From NCBI RefSeq assembly GCF_000521805.1, contig NZ_JAMB01000005.1, positions 1 to 64,000 of the forward strand: 64,000 nt of DNA. Reading direction: 5' to 3'. This DNA is from Marinomonas ushuaiensis DSM 15871. Lineage in GTDB: Bacteria; Pseudomonadota; Gammaproteobacteria; Pseudomonadales; Marinomonadaceae. The notes below the pieces were generated by a model, which was not told where the DNA came from, made no database searches, and saw nothing but the letters and a program-made list of their open reading frames with translations. Each line of letters starts with the position of its first letter. Position 1 is the first letter of the stretch. Positions 46,215-54,771 of the stretch are shown one piece after another. The position numbers and the translations under genes are program-made.

Positions 46215-46478
46215 CTAAAGAGCGTTTTTATTGAATTGTTTTAAATGTTCTGCACTGCAAAACGGACGAGCTTCTTGATCATGAATAGCATGGGAACGAG
46301 GTGTGAAAGTTTGGCATTCTTCACATCGAACCATGCTTTCTTGGGATTCTTCTTTTTTCGAAGATTTGGCTTTTTCTGACTTGGCAGGGGATTGCTCACC
46401 TTTAAACGTGATAAATTTACGGTATAACCACCAAGCAGTGAAAAAAATCGCAATAAAAACGATCAAACGGACGATCAT
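46215..46478 (-). CDS. PP0621-family small membrane protein
   Basis: 87 residues: one N-terminal transmembrane helix (3-20), a charged Lys/Ser/Glu linker (about 27-47), then a treble-clef-like zinc motif MVRCEECQTFTPRSHAI..PFCSAEH (Cys/Cys/His/Cys). Widespread in Pseudomonadales and Oceanospirillales; function unknown. Convergent with the pilin operon. Confidence 0.8.
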   Translation of the reverse strand: MIVRLIVFIAIFFTAWWLYRKFITFKGEQSPAKSEKAKSSKKEESQESMVRCEECQTFTPRSHAIHDQEARPFCSAEHLKQFNKNAL

Positions 46479-46551
46479 ATACTTTACCTAAGTTGGGTAA
46501 TTCCAGACAATATGCATCATATTCTAACAGAGTTCATGAGATAGCAACTGT

Positions 46552-48204
46552 ATGACATTACGAATTGCAATGGCCCAGCTAGACATGCTGGTCGGAGACA
46601 TTACGAAAAACACCCAATCGGTTATTGATGCGGCGAATAAAGCCCACGATGAAGAAAAGGCTGATGTGGTGGTTTTTCCTGAATTGACATTAACAGGCTA
46701 TCCACCAGAAGATTTATTGTTACGTCCTAGCCTAGATCCACGTATCGAATCCGCCTTGGCGAGAATCTTGGAAGAAGTACGTGATATTTATGTTGTTGTT
46801 GGCTATCCACGTCGTATTGATGGTGAATTATTTAACTGCGCCAGCGTGATTTACCAAGGTAAAATATTGGGTGAGTACGCCAAACAAAAATTACCTAACT
46901 TCCTTGTGTTCGATGACAAACGCTACTTTAGCGAGGGCCGAGACGCCGTTATTGTTAATATCAAAGGCGTAAAAGTTGGCCTAAGTATTTGTGAAGACAT
47001 CTGGCACCCAGAACCGATTGCGCAAGCCAAAGAAGCAGGCGCGGAATTGATCTTGAATTTAAACGCCTCGCCATATCACATTGAGAAAATGGGTGAACGG
47101 GAAGCCTTGTTGCACCAACGAGCAACGGAAGTCAGTCTGCCGATTGTCTATGTAAACTATATGGGTGCTCAGGACGAATTAGTCTACGAAGGCGGCTCGT
47201 TTGTTGTGAACAGTAAAGGCGAAAAAGTCATGCAAGCGCCTTGGTTCGAAACCGGTTTGTATTGCGTCGACATGATCATCAATGATGTTCAATTTAACGC
47301 AAATCAGCCAAACAAAGTGGAACCCGTTTCTGGACAAATCGCGCCAGCATTAAGTGAAGAAGCCAGTGTCTACCAAGCTATGGTATTTGGTTTACGTGGC
47401 TACATCGAAAAGAACCGTTTCAAAGGGATCGTACTTGGTTTGAGTGGCGGTATTGACTCTGCCTTATCACTTGCTGTGGCCGTCGATGCCATTGGCGCGG
47501 ATCGCGTTCAAGCGGTGATGATGCCATATACATACACCTCTTCAATTAGCTTGCACGACGCAGAAGAAGAAGCGAACCTGCTTGGTGTGAAATACAGCGT
47601 TTTACCCATTGAATCCATGGTAACTGCTTTTACCGATGTGCTTGCGCCAGAGTTTGAAGGCTATGCTAAAGACACCACGGAAGAGAATCTGCAAGCGCGA
47701 ACCCGTGGCGTGACTTTAATGGCGATTTCCAATAAAAAAGGCTACATGGTCTTAACCACAGGTAACAAAAGTGAAATGGCCGTTGGTTATGCAACCCTGT
47801 ATGGCGACATGGTTGGCGGTTACTCCGTATTAAAAGATGTATTTAAAATGCTTGTCTTCAGATTGTGTCGATACCGCAACACCCTTGGCTACGTCATCCC
47901 CGAACGCGTTATTACTCGCCCACCATCGGCCGAATTAGCGCCAGATCAGAAAGATGAAGATTCGTTACCAAGCTATGACATCCTCGATGAAATTCTGCGT
48001 ATGTACATCGAAGAAGACCAAAGCGCAGAAGCCATCCTAGCCACGAAAAAGTTTGACAGAGAAACCGTCTACCGCGTCCTTCGCCTTGTTGATTTAAACG
48101 AATACAAACGCCGCCAAGCACCAACCGGTGTTCGCATCACCGCACGAGGTTTTGGGCGCGACCGTCGTTACCCAATCACCAACGGCTGGCACATAGGCGA
48201 GTAA
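46552..48204 (+). CDS. nadE: Glutamine-dependent NAD+ synthase
   Basis: 550 residues, the two-domain form. The N-terminal CN-hydrolase glutaminase has the catalytic Glu (FPELTLTGYPPEDLLLRP), Lys (KQKLPNFLVFDDKRYF) and Cys (LSICEDIWHPEP). The C-terminal synthetase has the PP-loop LSGGIDSALSLAVAVDA and NLQARTRGVTLMAISNKKG. Makes NAD from deamido-NAD with glutamine as the nitrogen source. Intact. Confidence 0.96.
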   Translation: MTLRIAMAQLDMLVGDITKNTQSVIDAANKAHDEEKADVVVFPELTLTGYPPEDLLLRPSLDPRIESALARILEEVRDIYVVVGYPRRIDGELFNCASVIYQGKILGEYAKQKLPNFLVFDDKRYFSEGRDAVIVNIKGVKVGLSICEDIWHPEPIAQAKEAGAELILNLNASPYHIEKMGEREALLHQRATEVSLPIVYVNYMGAQDELVYEGGSFVVNSKGEKVMQAPWFETGLYCVDMIINDVQFNANQPNKVEPVSGQIAPALSEEASVYQAMVFGLRGYIEKNRFKGIVLGLSGGIDSALSLAVAVDAIGADRVQAVMMPYTYTSSISLHDAEEEANLLGVKYSVLPIESMVTAFTDVLAPEFEGYAKDTTEENLQARTRGVTLMAISNKKGYMVLTTGNKSEMAVGYATLYGDMVGGYSVLKDVFKMLVFRLCRYRNTLGYVIPERVITRPPSAELAPDQKDEDSLPSYDILDEILRMYIEEDQSAEAILATKKFDRETVYRVLRLVDLNEYKRRQAPTGVRITARGFGRDRRYPITNGWHIGE

Positions 48205-48619
48205 CTATTCTAACGCTTTCCCCTTTTATCAAGGGGAAGGCGAGGTGTGTTTCCTCGTTCCTTCGCTTGATCGTATCTTGAAAACACCGTTTTAACCTCG
48301 TTCATCGATCTTGCTTTGCCTCATTCAATTAACCTAACCTCCTATATTATGCTTTGTAGACCTTATATAACGAGGAACGAGGCGTAATTGGGCAATCAAA
48401 CCAACTTTCACAATCACCAAGCTAAATTAATGTGATTCAATGCAACTCAATTCTGCACGAGGCGATTGTGCAAACAGGAAGAATGCATGGATAAGCGATA
48501 TCGAGTTGTGGTCGATATATGTAACGAAGTGTTATTCTATAACAACTGTTATTTTATCAAACTCGTTTACCGTATTTAAAGACAATTAAACTGGGTCTTC
48601 AAAGGAGAAATATATACTT
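48205..48619. other. 415-bp intergenic region with hairpin and diverged repeat
   Basis: Holds a 12-bp hairpin at 48214-48242 (cgctttcccctt / aaggggaaggcg, one G-T pair, no T tract) that may end nadE, and a 45-bp sequence (48287-48331) similar to 49161-49204. No gene seen. Confidence 0.5.
48287..48331 (+). repeat. Diverged direct repeat, copy A
   Basis: ccgttttaacctcgttcatc and the following 25 bp share roughly 75% identity with copy B at 49161-49204, including tgctttg and caatta. Flanks the NTF2-like gene. Confidence 0.45.
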
Positions 48620-49084
48620 ATGTTTACTAAAAAAATGGTACACACTGCACTACAAACTTGGTGTGATAATGTTGTGAAAGTAGGACGAATTTATGCTGAA
48701 GGAGGCGATGCTCAAGCATTTTCACTTCAGGTGTTATCTGATAATTACGACTACGATAATGGTCATGTACTGTTTAAACCTACGCAAACATTTGGGCAAC
48801 AAACATTTCGACCGACGAAAGAAGGTGCTCTTTCTTACTTCGTAGGCAGAAACAGTGAATTTCCTAATGATAAAGGCTTTAAACTCAAACCTTGGGTAAA
48901 GGTTTGGTACAGCAAAGAAGACTTTATCTTGCATAACGACTTGGCGATTGTTCAATGTAACGTCCACTTTATCGGCAGCGACGACAGCCATATTTTTGTG
49001 AACAAAAGCTTCGTCTTTAAGCTATGTGAAGACGGCAAGGTTCGTATTATTCTGCATCAATCTTCACTACCTTATCAGCCTTAA
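48620..49084 (+). CDS. NTF2-like protein of unknown function
   Basis: 154 residues, no signal peptide. Pattern of a SnoaL/NTF2-like cone fold: an N-terminal helix with LQTWCDNVVKVGRIYAEGGDA, a VLFKPT..TFRPTKEGALSYFVGR segment, and beta strands IVQCNVHFIG and KSFVFKLCEDGKVRIILHQSSLPY at the end. The last motif is shared with small proteins annotated as phosphoribosyl-AMP cyclohydrolase-like, but no HisI motifs are present, so I do not use that name. AAAGGAG lies about 13 bp upstream. Flanked by the diverged repeats at 48287 and 49161. Confidence 0.7.
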   Translation: MFTKKMVHTALQTWCDNVVKVGRIYAEGGDAQAFSLQVLSDNYDYDNGHVLFKPTQTFGQQTFRPTKEGALSYFVGRNSEFPNDKGFKLKPWVKVWYSKEDFILHNDLAIVQCNVHFIGSDDSHIFVNKSFVFKLCEDGKVRIILHQSSLPYQP

Positions 49085-49325
49085 AACTGATTCTTCAGCT
49101 ATGTTAATTGGCTAATCGAGCACGACAAACACCACCGCTCGACGTTACTTTTTTAGATAGCCGTTTGACCTTACTCATCGGCTTTGCTTTGTCTTACACA
49201 ATTAGCTTGGGGGCTTATCATTTGACTCGTAGGGAGGTATGAGGGAGGCGCGACCGTGATCCGCCTGCAATGTGAACCTGATATTTATTCATGGCATTTA
49301 AATGCAAAGCCACCAATAAACAAAA
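49085..49325. other. Intergenic region between the NTF2-like gene and the attC-like site
   Basis: About 240 bp. Copy B of the diverged repeat is at 49161-49204. No gene, RNA or IS end recognised in the rest. Confidence 0.4.
49161..49204 (+). repeat. Diverged direct repeat, copy B
   Basis: ccgtttgaccttactcatcg onward; aligned with 48287-48331 with one gap. Too diverged for a recent duplication. Confidence 0.45.
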
Positions 49326-49431
49326 GCTAACAAGCTGCTGCATCGGACAAATTTTCGCTGTCATCTTTTTCTGCAAAAAAAACATTAAAAAAATCCGCCA
49401 TAAAAAATTGCCGCAGAGCGCGGCGTTAGGC
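49326..49431 (+). other. Integron attC-like recombination site
   Basis: Left end gctaacaagctgctgcatcg and right end ccgcagagcgcggcgttagg plus c are partly complementary over about 30 bases, with aaatttt/aaaaatt pairing inside, and bracket an AT-rich centre. The right core GTTAGGC fits GTTRRRY; the left core AGCTAAC deviates at one position from RYYYAAC. The next gene starts 12 bp beyond, as a cassette gene would. No integron integrase in the window. Confidence 0.65.
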
Positions 49432-49442
49432 TTTGAATTATT

Positions 49443-49874
49443 ATGAAATTAATATTTTTACTTACATTGCTAATATCGGTTGTTTCTTACGCCGGCTCGT
49501 ATGAGTTCTTACCTGTTGAAAACGAAAATCTATCAATAGAGTTTCCTGGTAGAACTAATATGGGTGATGGGATTCATAAGTTAGAAATAAGGCAGCTCGG
49601 CTATGATGCATCTTTCTACAAAGAGGGAAAAGTTCCTACATACGGGTATTATTTAATTTATTTTTCACATGAGGAATATGGCCCAGATATTTTAGGAAAA
49701 CTTGATGGTCATACACCTTATCTTGAGCAAATAGATAAAGAGCTTATAGAAATTCAATTTGTAAGAGGAAATAATGGCTTCACTAAACAGATTTGGAAGC
49801 TTATGAAGCATACTGCTGAAATGGTGAGTGAAGAGCCTATTACTGAATCTGAAATGAAATCATTTAATGAATAG
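49443..49874 (+). CDS. Exported protein of unknown function, probable gene-cassette gene
   Basis: 143 residues, not recognised. Signal peptide (1-17, LIFLLTLLISVVSYAGS). The mature part has a beta-rich look with a GYYLIYFSHEEYGPDILGKL centre and an acidic C-terminus. Directly follows the attC-like site, and its stop overlaps GCTTAAC, which fits the RYYYAAC left core of the next site. AT-rich and without a Shine-Dalgarno sequence, both common in cassette genes. Confidence 0.6.
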   Translation: MKLIFLLTLLISVVSYAGSYEFLPVENENLSIEFPGRTNMGDGIHKLEIRQLGYDASFYKEGKVPTYGYYLIYFSHEEYGPDILGKLDGHTPYLEQIDKELIEIQFVRGNNGFTKQIWKLMKHTAEMVSEEPITESEMKSFNE

Positions 49875-49957
49875 CTTAACAAAAAATGGTGTTCGCACCT
49901 TAGGTACTGACTGGGACGGTGACATTTTACTCGTTCCACGCTAGGTTTTACCGTCCC
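49874..49957 (+). other. Possible partial attC after the cassette gene
   Basis: Starts GCTTAAC (49874-49880) and contains an 8-bp stem gggacggt (49913-49920) / accgtccc (49950-49957) around a ctcgttccacgct loop, as in many attC sites. A GTTRRRY right core is not found, so the site is truncated or the resemblance is chance. Confidence 0.35.
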
Positions 49958-49995
49958 ACAACAAAAGCATGAGTAATTCAAATATTGAGGTTTCA

Positions 49996-50385
49996 ATGAT
50001 AACTGGTAGTTGTCTGTGCGGTAATGTTAAATATGAAATATCGGGTAAAATTGGAGATATAGTCCATTGTCACTGTAAAACTTGTCGTAAAGCTCATGGC
50101 TCTGCTTTCTCAAGTGTTGCAGGTGTTAATGATTCTGATTTTAAATTAGTAGGTTATGCGGCTTTAGGTTGTTATGAATCATCCCCTGGTAAGAGTAGAT
50201 ATTTTTGCCCTATTTGTGCGACGCAAATCTATGCAAAGAAAGAGGGTACTAAGCATATCGTTTTACGTTTAGGTTCACTGGATGATGACCCTAAATCTAA
50301 AGAAATAAATCATATTTGGGTTTCTCAAAAAGCGAGTTGGTATTCGTTGAACAGTAACTTGCCAGAGCATCTTGAATTCGAGTAA
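49996..50385 (+). CDS. GFA/CENP-V-family zinc-binding protein
   Basis: 129 residues from ATG 49996, preferred over ATG 49969 because GAGG lies 5 bp before it. Zinc ligands as in the glutathione-dependent formaldehyde-activating (GFA) family: SCLCGNVKYEISG, HCHCKTCRKAHGSAFSS and YFCPICATQIYAKK. Family members add glutathione to formaldehyde in few verified cases; most have no known substrate. Context gives no clue. Confidence 0.85.
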   Translation: MITGSCLCGNVKYEISGKIGDIVHCHCKTCRKAHGSAFSSVAGVNDSDFKLVGYAALGCYESSPGKSRYFCPICATQIYAKKEGTKHIVLRLGSLDDDPKSKEINHIWVSQKASWYSLNSNLPEHLEFE

Positions 50386-50441
50386 TACCTCTCACATAGT
50401 CAGAAAAATCCATTTCAACAAATGCTCAAAGGATAACCACA

Positions 50442-50747
50442 ATGTCATACGAAAGAATAATGGGTCTTGAGGTCATCGATCACGATATTTATCAAGAATA
50501 CCGAGAAGCCATGATGCCGATTTTGGCGACATTTGGTGGGGTGTTTACTTTTGATTTTAAAGTGTCAGAAGTTTTGAAGTCTAAATCTGACGCGAATATT
50601 AATCGCCTGTTTACGATTAATTTTCCTAGTAAACAACATATGAAAGACTTCTTTTCAAATGCGGATTATTTGGCAGTGAAGGCAAAGTATTTTGATAAAT
50701 CGGTTAAAAGTTCGACGGTCATTTCTTTGCATGAAGTTAGTCAGTAG
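50442..50747 (+). CDS. DUF1330-family small protein
   Basis: 101 residues with a ferredoxin-like dimeric alpha/beta-barrel pattern: VIDHDIYQEYREAMMPILATFGGVFTFDF then NRLFTINFPSKQHMKDFFSNADYLAVKAKYFDKSVKSST. Resembles the DUF1330/EthD-like group of unknown function. Own promoter likely; aaaggataaccaca precedes the ATG. Confidence 0.7.
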   Translation: MSYERIMGLEVIDHDIYQEYREAMMPILATFGGVFTFDFKVSEVLKSKSDANINRLFTINFPSKQHMKDFFSNADYLAVKAKYFDKSVKSSTVISLHEVSQ

Positions 50748-50911
50748 CTTTTAATAATCGATGGCAGAAGTCAGGTGCCTACAATAACGACTTATCAAGA
50801 AATCATGTATTTACGTGGTATCGTTTTAGCTGTGTAAGGTTTACTGAAAGCGCCGTCTATCGTTGTATTGATGGTCGGGCACTTATCTTTTTCTGATGTT
50901 GTTGACGAGGT

Positions 50912-51634
50912 TTATTTCTTCACGCAAACATACACTGAGTTCGTTGATTCTCCGCCTTGGAACGGGTTACAGAAGGACACTAGGTGCGAATCAACACTTG
51001 CAAATACGGTATTCAATAAGGCGATAAAATTGTCTTCAGGTGGGTTTTGCGACCACATGGCAAATACACCGTTTGGTTTAAGTTGTTCTGCCATTAGAGA
51101 TAGATTTTCTGTGGTATAGAAACCAGCGTTAGAAGGGTTTAGAAATTCAGTGGGAGAATGATCGATGTCTAACAAAATAGCATCAAACTTTTTTCCAGCA
51201 TGGTCTGGATCAAACCCTGTGCTAGGGTCGGTCGCTAAATCGAAGAAACTACCAAGCACATAACGATTTCGTTTATCTGCGTTAAGTATTTTTCCTAATG
51301 GTACACGTTCATCTTGATGCCAACCGATCACAGTCTCTAACGCATCGACTACAAGTTGTTCTGCAATACGTTCATCTTTTAACGCTTCAACAGCGGTGTA
51401 GCCTAAGCCTAACCCGCCAACGACCACGCTTAAGTTGTCGCCTTGGACTTGCGCCAAACCTAACGTTGATAAAGCTTCCTCTGCATCAACAAACATGCTC
51501 GACATAAGAAACTCTTCGCCTAGCTTTACTTCATAAATGTCTCTATCGCCAAATGCAGGAATACGTCGTCTGCGTAGTGAAATCTCACCTAAAGGCGAGT
51601 CTTGGCTATCAATTTCTTCGAACAGTAGAGACAT
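50912..51634 (-). CDS. Spermidine synthase-like methyltransferase-fold protein
   Basis: 240 residues. SAM/decarboxylated-SAM binding glycine motif VVVGGLGLGYTAVEAL (about 89-104), VVDALETVIGWHQ, and FDAILLDIDHSPTEFL in the motif with the catalytic Asp region. The polyamine-site residues of true SpeE enzymes are not obvious, so the substrate is open. Start MSLLFEEID; single gene. Confidence 0.75.
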   Translation of the reverse strand: MSLLFEEIDSQDSPLGEISLRRRRIPAFGDRDIYEVKLGEEFLMSSMFVDAEEALSTLGLAQVQGDNLSVVVGGLGLGYTAVEALKDERIAEQLVVDALETVIGWHQDERVPLGKILNADKRNRYVLGSFFDLATDPSTGFDPDHAGKKFDAILLDIDHSPTEFLNPSNAGFYTTENLSLMAEQLKPNGVFAMWSQNPPEDNFIALLNTVFASVDSHLVSFCNPFQGGESTNSVYVCVKK

Positions 51635-51878
51635 GTTTGGTTTGTCCTAAAAGGGTATATGAGCTGTGATTATACATGTATTGTAATATCTCGCCTGAGA
51701 ATTTAGGTGAGACGCTGATTCTGGAATAATTCCTCTTTACAGTGAAAATGGACTGTCTTTGCACTTTTACCTATTTATAATGGCTGTAATAAGGCATTAA
51801 CTTTACTTGAAAAAATAAGCGCTATGAGTCATTAGTTGTAAATGCTACTTATACGAACGCTTCTTTACTGAGATACAA

Positions 51879-54023
51879 ATGAAGATGAAATTTATACTTT
51901 CACTGCTTTTTCTACTCTTTTCATCAATCTCCATTGCAAAACCTTTCGCTTTGACGGAGCAAGAAAAAACATTTATCAAAAATACGCCTGTTGTTACCGT
52001 TGGCATGATGCCTGATTTTACCCCTTTTTCCTATTATGTTGGGGATGAAGTTGTTGGCTTTGAACACGATTTATTGGATGTTATTTCTAAAAAAACAGGA
52101 CTTAGATTTGAAAAGCGTATTGATAAATGGACAAGTATTTATAATGCTTTTAAAAATAAAGAAATAGATATCATAACAAGTATTTCATATAAAAAATATA
52201 GAGAGCCTTTTACAATATTTAGTGACGCTTATTACAATATTCCCATCATGATTTTTGTGAAAGATAATTTTGGTGAATATAATGGATTGAAAAGCTTATC
52301 AGGTAAAAAAGTAGGCGTTTTGAAAGACGTTTTTTATATTAAAGAACTTGAGAATGTAAAAGGTATTAATCTGGCTTTTTACGATAATTATGATGATTTA
52401 ACAAAAGATTTAGTGTTTGGGAAGATTGATGCTTTGATTCAGAATCTGACTAATATAAATTATCTAATAAAAAAGAATCTTTATAATAATATAACACTGG
52501 TTAGTGAGCTTTCTTTACCAAACACTGATAGAGAAGACTTACGTTTCGGAATTCAGAAAGAAAAAACATTACTGAAATCTATTATACAAAAAGTGATTAG
52601 TTCTATATCTGATAAAGAAATAAAAATGTTAAGTGATAAGTGGGTAGGTTCTATTAAAGAATATCCTGGTGGACATATAAATCTCTCTAATACTGAAATG
52701 GCTTATATCAATACAAAAAGTATAAGATATTGTATAAATCCAAGTGGTTTGCCTTTTGAAGGACTTAACGAAAAGGGGGAGCATGTTGGAATGAGTTCAG
52801 ATTACTATCGTCTTTTTGAACAAATGTTTTCAGCTGATTTTCAGCTAGTAAAAACGAACAGCTGGAATCAATCTATTGAGTACATACAGCAGAAACGATG
52901 TGACATGCTAGCTTTAGGTATGGAGACACCCGAACGAAAAAAATATTTAAATTTTACAAGCCACTATTTAGATGTCCCTTTAGTTCTTGCTACGAAGGTT
53001 AATGTTCCGTTTATTAATCATATATTAGACTTAGAAAATGAAAAGATTGGAATAATCAGAGGTGACGCTTTTGTAAAGATATTACGTGAAAAATATCCAT
53101 CTTTAAATATAGTTGAAGTAGATGATATTTACGATGGACTGGATAAAGTAAAAAATGGAAATATTTTTGCTTATGTTGATACTTTGGCAAGTATAGGTTA
53201 TGAGTTTCAAAACAAATATTTTGGTGAATTGAAAATAGCAGGGAAAATCTCTGAAAAATTACAGTTGTCCATTGCCGTTCGTAATGATGATAAAGAACTA
53301 CTCAATATTTTACAAAAAGCTGTTGATAGTATTACAAGTGAGCGACATAGAAAAATTTTAACGAAATGGGTTCCTATAAAATATGAAGAAAATATAAATT
53401 ATAATTTTATATGGAAGGTGGTTTTTTTCTCTGGAATATTTATTGTTTTTATGACGTATTGGAATAGAAAAATAATAAAGGCAAATGAATTGTTGAAGGA
53501 AGCAAAAAAGTCGATTGAAGAAAAAAATAAAGAATTAAATCAGCTTGCGATCACAGATAATCTTACCAAATTATTTAATAGACGAAAGCTAGAAGAAATT
53601 ATAAAAAATGAAATTGATAAAAATTATAATGAAAAAAATAGATTTTGCCTTTCCATTCTTGATATTGATCACTTCAAAGAAGTCAATGATAAATTCGGTC
53701 ACCAACAAGGGGATAGTGTTCTTGTTGAAATTACCAAGGTTTTAAAAGAAAATTTGAGAGCGACGGATTATGTTGGCCGATATGGAGGTGAGGAGTTTAT
53801 TATTATTTTTCTTGGGTCTAGTCTTGAAGACACGCAGAAGAAGGTAGAAGATCTTCGGTTAAAAATTGCGCATTATAATTTTGAAAAAGTCGGCAATAAA
53901 ACGGCGAGCTTTGGGTTAACCTTATCAAAAGAGGGAGATACCATGGAATCTGTGATTAAAAGAGCTGATAATGCACTTTATAAAGCAAAAGAAAATGGAC
54001 GAAATAGACTTGTCATCATTTGA
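51879..54023 (+). CDS. Diguanylate cyclase with two periplasmic solute-binding sensor domains
   Basis: 714 residues. Signal peptide (1-20), two tandem SBP_bac_3 (PBPb) domains (about 30-255 and 270-500), one transmembrane helix (about 505-525), a coiled linker, and a GGDEF domain (about 555-714) with active-site GGEEF (636-640) and an intact RxxD inhibitory site (RATD) five residues upstream. Makes c-di-GMP in response to small amphipathic or amino-acid-like ligands. The gene is clearly more AT-rich than its neighbours (many AAA, ATA, AGA codons), suggesting transfer. Confidence 0.9.
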   Translation: MKMKFILSLLFLLFSSISIAKPFALTEQEKTFIKNTPVVTVGMMPDFTPFSYYVGDEVVGFEHDLLDVISKKTGLRFEKRIDKWTSIYNAFKNKEIDIITSISYKKYREPFTIFSDAYYNIPIMIFVKDNFGEYNGLKSLSGKKVGVLKDVFYIKELENVKGINLAFYDNYDDLTKDLVFGKIDALIQNLTNINYLIKKNLYNNITLVSELSLPNTDREDLRFGIQKEKTLLKSIIQKVISSISDKEIKMLSDKWVGSIKEYPGGHINLSNTEMAYINTKSIRYCINPSGLPFEGLNEKGEHVGMSSDYYRLFEQMFSADFQLVKTNSWNQSIEYIQQKRCDMLALGMETPERKKYLNFTSHYLDVPLVLATKVNVPFINHILDLENEKIGIIRGDAFVKILREKYPSLNIVEVDDIYDGLDKVKNGNIFAYVDTLASIGYEFQNKYFGELKIAGKISEKLQLSIAVRNDDKELLNILQKAVDSITSERHRKILTKWVPIKYEENINYNFIWKVVFFSGIFIVFMTYWNRKIIKANELLKEAKKSIEEKNKELNQLAITDNLTKLFNRRKLEEIIKNEIDKNYNEKNRFCLSILDIDHFKEVNDKFGHQQGDSVLVEITKVLKENLRATDYVGRYGGEEFIIIFLGSSLEDTQKKVEDLRLKIAHYNFEKVGNKTASFGLTLSKEGDTMESVIKRADNALYKAKENGRNRLVII

Positions 54024-54064
54024 TGTTGTCTCCAATTATGAAATTTGTATTTTAATAGAGGGTC

Positions 54065-54601
54065 TTGAGTGTGCCAAAAGTTAGTCGTTCCGATGAAGCG
54101 TTAGTTGAGCAACTTCATTCTTTAGTATTTAGTGATTCTAAATCTAGAGAGGTTATTGATATGGGGTTTAAAGAGGCATTGGCTATTTTTGAAGGGCCAG
54201 ATTATTCTCTTCCATATTCTTCTTACAATATCCCCATCAGCCATTTTTCTGACAAAATAGCGGAAGAACAACAAGGCATGGTGAACTTATGTCGAGTATT
54301 TATTTTGCGAGCTGGCTGCAAAATGCCTCGCCCCGAAATTCATCGTAATAGTATTCAAAGATTGGTTTCTTTCAGGGGAGAGGGGACTATTTTTTCAGCG
54401 ACACCGGGTGGAATTGATATGACCTTTAATGGTTGTCAGATTGTCAGCCCAGATAGTAATGAATCATCAATTGAAAAAAATTGGGATGTTGTCCCTATGA
54501 ATACATGGCATTTTCCTGTTGCCGGTGACAATGAAGACTGGTTTACAGTGACATTTCATAGTGTTCCTGAAGCGGAAATAGTGGATGAATACGCAGAATA
54601 A
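54065..54601 (+). CDS. Cupin-like protein of unknown function
   Basis: 178 residues. The second half has a beta-barrel pattern with RPEIHRNSIQRLVSFRGEGTIFS (possible cupin His/Glu set) and NTWHFPVAGDNEDWFTVTFHS. The first half is a helical extension. Start codon is TTG 54065, or GTG 54071; GAGGG lies just upstream of the TTG. Follows the diguanylate cyclase by 41 bp, so possibly cotranscribed, but I see no functional tie. Confidence 0.6.
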   Translation: MSVPKVSRSDEALVEQLHSLVFSDSKSREVIDMGFKEALAIFEGPDYSLPYSSYNIPISHFSDKIAEEQQGMVNLCRVFILRAGCKMPRPEIHRNSIQRLVSFRGEGTIFSATPGGIDMTFNGCQIVSPDSNESSIEKNWDVVPMNTWHFPVAGDNEDWFTVTFHSVPEAEIVDEYAE

Positions 54602-54703
54602 GACATCATATTAATACTATGGGGTAATATAAAATGAACCGCGATTAAGGTTCTTTTCATTAGGTTTAAACAACTAAAAAATTTTGTAATAGTCGGTGAA
54701 CAC

Positions 54704-54743
54704 AAGAAAGCCATCAATTCGTCAATGAATTGATGGCTTTCTT
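54704..54743. terminator. Bidirectional terminator
   Basis: Perfect 17-bp stem aagaaagccatcaattc (54704-54720) / gaattgatggctttctt (54727-54743), 6-nt loop, between the cupin-like gene and the convergent TRAP permease. Confidence 0.85.
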
Positions 54744-54771
54744 ACTTTATTAAGAGCTAGTTAATAGTCTG

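Noticed and set aside
48620..49084. Phosphoribosyl-AMP cyclohydrolase
   Set aside because: HisI metal-binding motifs are absent; the pattern fits an NTF2-like fold.
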